Shown here in pieces: positions 4,916-7,054 of a DNA stretch of 7,054 nt. The notes below the pieces were generated by a model. It saw only the letters and a program-made list of their open reading frames with translations. It had not been told where the DNA came from and did no database searches. The DNA is taken from the NCBI GenBank assembly GCA_017881765.1, contig JADGQN010000252.1, forward strand, positions 1 through 7,054, read 5' to 3'. A program made the position numbers and the translations under genes. The DNA comes from Syntrophobacterales bacterium. Lineage in GTDB: Bacteria; Desulfobacterota; Syntrophorhabdia; Syntrophorhabdales; WCHB1-27. How positions within the stretch are numbered: the stretch's first letter is position 1; each line of letters begins with the position of its first letter.

Positions 4916-6376
4916 TTACGCAAACCTGTCCGGTATCTTTTTGAGCTTCATTTCAGTTTCAAAAACATGCGCAGCCTGCAGCATGAGCGGCTCCTCCAGC
5001 GGCCTCCCGATGATCTGAAGGCCGATCGGCAGTCCAAGCCGATCGAATCCGCACGGCACCGACATGCCCGGGAGCCCGGCCAGGTTCACCGGTATCGTAA
5101 ATATGTCCGAGAGGTACATCGTCAGCGGATCTTCCACCTTTTCACCGATGCGGAAGGCCGTTGTAGGCGAGACAGGGGTCAGCACAAGATCGCACTGTTC
5201 AAAAGCCTTGTCAAAATCGGCCTTGAGCAAAGTCCGCACCTGACCCGCTTTCCTATAGTACGCGTCGTAATACCCGGAAGAGAGCACGTAGGTGCCGAGA
5301 ATGATCCGCCGCTTTACCTCCTTGCCAAAACCCGCGGAGCGCGTCTTCTTGTACATCTCGATAATATCTTTCCCCGGCGCCCTGAATCCGTATTTTACGC
5401 CGTCGTAACGCGCCAAATTGGAAGATGCTTCCGCGGTGCATATTACATAATACGTCGCCACAGCATACTCCGTGTGCGGCAATGTTATCGGGACCGCGGT
5501 AGCGCCATTTCGTTCAAACATCTTGATCGCATCCTCGACGGCCTGTCTGACGTCCTGGTCCATCCCTTCGATGAAGTATTCCCGCGGGATGCCTATCCGC
5601 ACCCCTCGTATGTCACGACCGATATACGATAGGTAATCGGGCACGGGTTGAGGGATAGAAGTGCTGTCCATGCTGTCGTGACCCGCGATCACCTGAAGCA
5701 AAGCCGCCGCATCCTTTACACTTCGTGTGATGGGACCGATCTGGTCGAGGCTGGATGCGAAAGCAACGAGTCCATACCGCGAGACCCTTCCGTAGGTTGG
5801 CTTTAACCCCACTGTGCCGCAGAGGCTCGCAGGCTGACGGATAGAGCCGCCGGTGTCGGTGCCAAGGGCCGCCACGCAGAGACCGGCCGCAACAGCCGCT
5901 GCCGAGCCCCCACTGGAGCCACCGGGAATACGTGCCAGGTCCCACGGATTCTTTGTAACCTGGAACGAAGAATTCTCGGTAGACGACCCCATGGCAAACT
6001 CATCCATGTTGAGTCTTCCGAGGTGGGAAAAACCGCTTTGTTTCATTCTTTGAATCACCGTCGCATCGTACGGGGCTATGAATCCTCGCAAAATCTGAGA
6101 TGCGCAGGTCGTCTCCATATCACGGGTGCACAGGATGTCTTTGATACCAAGGGGAATACCCGTGAGAAGATCGCCCTCCCCTCTTGCGAGTTTCTTATCG
6201 GCCTCTTCCGCCATGTTGATGGCGAGGTCTTCCGTGACCCTGAGGTACGACTGGATCGCATCATCATGTTTCTTTATCCGCTCAAGATAGAACCGCGTCA
6301 GTTCAACAGACGTGATCTCTTTCCTTGCGAGCAGGCTCCGCAGTTCAACGATATCCTTGGCGAGAAGTCCTTCCAT
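4916..6376 (-). CDS. gatA: Asp-tRNA(Asn)/Glu-tRNA(Gln) amidotransferase subunit A
   Basis: Glutaminase subunit of the GatCAB complex. It hydrolyses glutamine and feeds ammonia to GatB, which converts Glu-tRNA(Gln) and/or Asp-tRNA(Asn) to the correct amide. The length is 486 residues, as usual. The amidase-signature triad is complete: K79 (GIPLGIKD), S154 in the PGGSSGGS loop (151-158), and the nucleophile S178 in GTDTGGSIR (172-180). LKPTYGRVSRYGLV and DQIGPITRS follow as expected. The ATG at 6376 is preceded by GAGG five bases upstream. It begins ten bases after the gatC stop, so the two form an operon. The next gene on this strand is the uracil-DNA glycosylase, so gatB is not adjacent downstream and must lie elsewhere. 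No strong terminator is visible after the stop, so read-through to the glycosylase is possible. Confidence 0.98.
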   Translation of the reverse strand: MEGLLAKDIVELRSLLARKEITSVELTRFYLERIKKHDDAIQSYLRVTEDLAINMAEEADKKLARGEGDLLTGIPLGIKDILCTRDMETTCASQILRGFIAPYDATVIQRMKQSGFSHLGRLNMDEFAMGSSTENSSFQVTKNPWDLARIPGGSSGGSAAAVAAGLCVAALGTDTGGSIRQPASLCGTVGLKPTYGRVSRYGLVAFASSLDQIGPITRSVKDAAALLQVIAGHDSMDSTSIPQPVPDYLSYIGRDIRGVRIGIPREYFIEGMDQDVRQAVEDAIKMFERNGATAVPITLPHTEYAVATYYVICTAEASSNLARYDGVKYGFRAPGKDIIEMYKKTRSAGFGKEVKRRIILGTYVLSSGYYDAYYRKAGQVRTLLKADFDKAFEQCDLVLTPVSPTTAFRIGEKVEDPLTMYLSDIFTIPVNLAGLPGMSVPCGFDRLGLPIGLQIIGRPLEEPLMLQAAHVFETEMKLKKIPDRFA

Positions 6377-6386
6377 GGTTACCTCG

Positions 6387-6680
6387 TTATTCCACTTCTA
6401 TAATAGGAGGGACCTTAAAGAACGAGCCCTTCCTTTCCGGTGCGTTTCCCACCGACGCTTCTACCGGGAATGATTCCGTGACCTGGTCTTCCCTGAAGAC
6501 ATTCACGTTCGGGATTGCGTGGGTCGTCGGTTCAACGCCTGATGTGTCGAGCGAGTTGAGCTTATCCATGTATTCGAGTATAGCGTCAAGCTGGGCTGTG
6601 TAACGCTCGATCTCATCCGGATCAAGCTCAAGCCTGCCCAGATGAGCAACGTGTTCGATCACATCTCTCGTCACCTTCAT
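6387..6680 (-). CDS. gatC: Asp-tRNA(Asn)/Glu-tRNA(Gln) amidotransferase subunit C
   Basis: Small subunit of 97 residues that holds GatA and GatB together; the length is typical. Family features are VIEHVAHLGRLELDPDEIERY near the N-terminus, LDAILEYMDKLNSLDTSGVEPTTH in the middle, and NVFREDQV followed by NAPERKGSFFKVPPIIE at the end. The ATG at 6680 is fixed by GGGAGG at 6690-6685, four bases upstream. The same frame stays open for 54 more codons to the right, but that part lies in the structured repeat element and is not GatC-like. The gene is followed ten bases later by gatA. Confidence 0.97.
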   Translation of the reverse strand: MKVTRDVIEHVAHLGRLELDPDEIERYTAQLDAILEYMDKLNSLDTSGVEPTTHAIPNVNVFREDQVTESFPVEASVGNAPERKGSFFKVPPIIEVE

Positions 6681-6761
6681 AATTCCTCCCATATACCAAT
6701 TCGAATTCTGGTGGACGACCCAGCCTTCGGCCGGGTACCCCGGGCGGCAGCGAGGAGCCCC

Positions 6762-6775
6762 ACCCGCGCGCGGGT
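6762..6775. repeat. 14-base perfect palindrome inside the element
   Basis: ACCCGCGCGCGGGT is its own reverse complement. It overlaps one of the three GGGTACCC copies and lies near the middle of the element. Confidence 0.6.
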
Positions 6776-6840
6776 ACCCGGGCGTACCGAGGGGTACGTC
6801 GAGGAGAGCGATAGCGAAGCATCCTGTAAGGACGCAGCAC

Positions 6841-6857
6841 ACCCGCCGGTGGCGGGT
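6841..6857. repeat. 7-base-stem hairpin inside the element
   Basis: ACCCGCC (6841-6847) and GGCGGGT (6851-6857) pair perfectly around a 3-base loop, next to the third GGGTACCC copy. No T run follows on either strand, so it is not a classical terminator for the CBS-domain gene. Confidence 0.55.
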
Positions 6858-6891
6858 ACCCGGAAGGTATACGCCTGAAGGCGAATTGGTA

Positions 6892-7054
6892 TCACTCGTA
6901 CACCGCTGCCGCGCGGATCAGGTCGCCCCTCGTCACGATCCCGACCAGCTTCCCATCCTCGACCACCGGTATTCTATTGACTTTTTTTTCTACCATCAGT
7001 TTTGCAGCGTGTATTGCCGAGTCTGTCGGTGATATTATGGCAACTTCACACGTC
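6892..7054 (-). CDS. CBS-domain protein, C-terminal part (cut by the window edge)
   Basis: The frame read from 7053 gives 53 residues ending in TGA. The stretch VAIISPTDSAIHAAKLMVEK, then NRIPVVEDGKLVGIVTRGDLIRA is a typical CBS repeat: strand, helix, RIPVV strand, DGKLVGIVT turn and strand, and the DLIRA helix. CBS domains work in pairs and usually bind adenine nucleotides. The upstream partner domain and any catalytic domain are outside the window, so the protein type is open: a stand-alone CBS pair or the tail of a larger enzyme or channel. It ends in AAAVYE directly before the structured element and gatC, on the same strand, and could be co-transcribed with them. Confidence 0.85.
   Translation of the reverse strand, partial: TCEVAIISPTDSAIHAAKLMVEKKVNRIPVVEDGKLVGIVTRGDLIRAAAVYE

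Larger units (their letters stand above)
6693..6892. repeat. 200-base structured element with 11-base terminal inverted repeats
   Basis: ATACCAATTCG (6693-6703) and CGAATTGGTAT (6882-6892) are perfect reverse complements and bound a GC-rich non-coding segment. Inside are GGGTACCC three times (6733-6740, 6772-6779, 6854-6861), a 14-base palindrome ACCCGCGCGCGGGT (6762-6775), and hairpins at 6719-6735, 6783-6798, 6841-6857 and 6872-6883. The element exactly fills the gap: its right end overlaps the last base of the CBS-gene stop codon and its left end is two bases from the gatC ribosome site. TA at 6694-6695 and 6890-6891 would fit a TA target duplication next to 8-base inverted ends, as in miniature IS630/mariner-type elements. 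That classification is inference. An intercistronic RNA structure or dispersed palindromic repeat is equally possible. Confidence 0.6.

Noticed and set aside
4824..5018. Small plus-strand frame of 64 residues between the glycosylase gene and gatA
   Set aside because: Most of it is antisense to the gatA end, and no ribosome site or known motif supports it.
4967..5632. Open frame of 221 residues on the plus strand opposite gatA
   Set aside because: gatA is certain here from its complete catalytic triad and length; the antisense translation is Arg/His-rich and low-quality.
6681..6842. N-terminal extension of gatC through the repeat element
   Set aside because: GatC proteins are about 95 residues, the ATG at 6680 has a strong ribosome site, and the extension is encoded by hairpins and GGGTACCC repeats.

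Overview
The window reads as chromosomal DNA of a mesophilic, probably anaerobic bacterium. The gene set suggests a deltaproteobacterial (Desulfobacterota) lineage: a Cys-rich double-cluster ferredoxin protein, a family 4 uracil-DNA glycosylase with an Fe-S cluster, and gatC-gatA without gatB alongside. The lineage is inferred from how the proteins look, not from a search. No phage, transposase, tRNA, rRNA or CRISPR was seen.

Layout. Bases 31-2069 on the minus strand hold a two-gene unit: a Tm-1-like (UPF0261) ATP-binding protein, then a LysR-type regulator that overlaps its end by 13 bases. Diverging from it on the plus strand are a Cys-containing protein of unknown function (2171-2770) and, after a hairpin-rich gap, an Fe-S protein with a winged-helix-like N-terminal part and a 2x[4Fe-4S] ferredoxin C-terminal part (2980-4089). 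The roughly 100-base divergent gap (2070-2170) carries two palindromes whose centres lie 21 bases apart, overlapping promoter-like hexamers. It is the obvious control region, and the LysR protein is the obvious candidate to act there.

From 4145 to the right edge every gene is on the minus strand. In transcription order these are the end of a CBS-domain protein (6892-7054, cut by the window), a 200-base structured element with 11-base terminal inverted repeats (6693-6892), gatC, gatA and a family 4 uracil-DNA glycosylase. GatC and GatA are two of the three subunits of the tRNA-dependent amidotransferase that makes Gln-tRNA(Gln) and/or Asn-tRNA(Asn).

The intergenic gaps are unusually patterned. 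They hold perfect hairpins at 2818-2872, 8-base tandem repeats at 4085-4116, a degenerate direct repeat at 4791-4840, and the inverted-repeat-bounded element before gatC. No gene-free stretch exceeds about 210 bases. The most interesting points are the divergent LysR/Tm-1/Fe-S module with its paired palindromes and the element that exactly fills the CBS-gatC gap.
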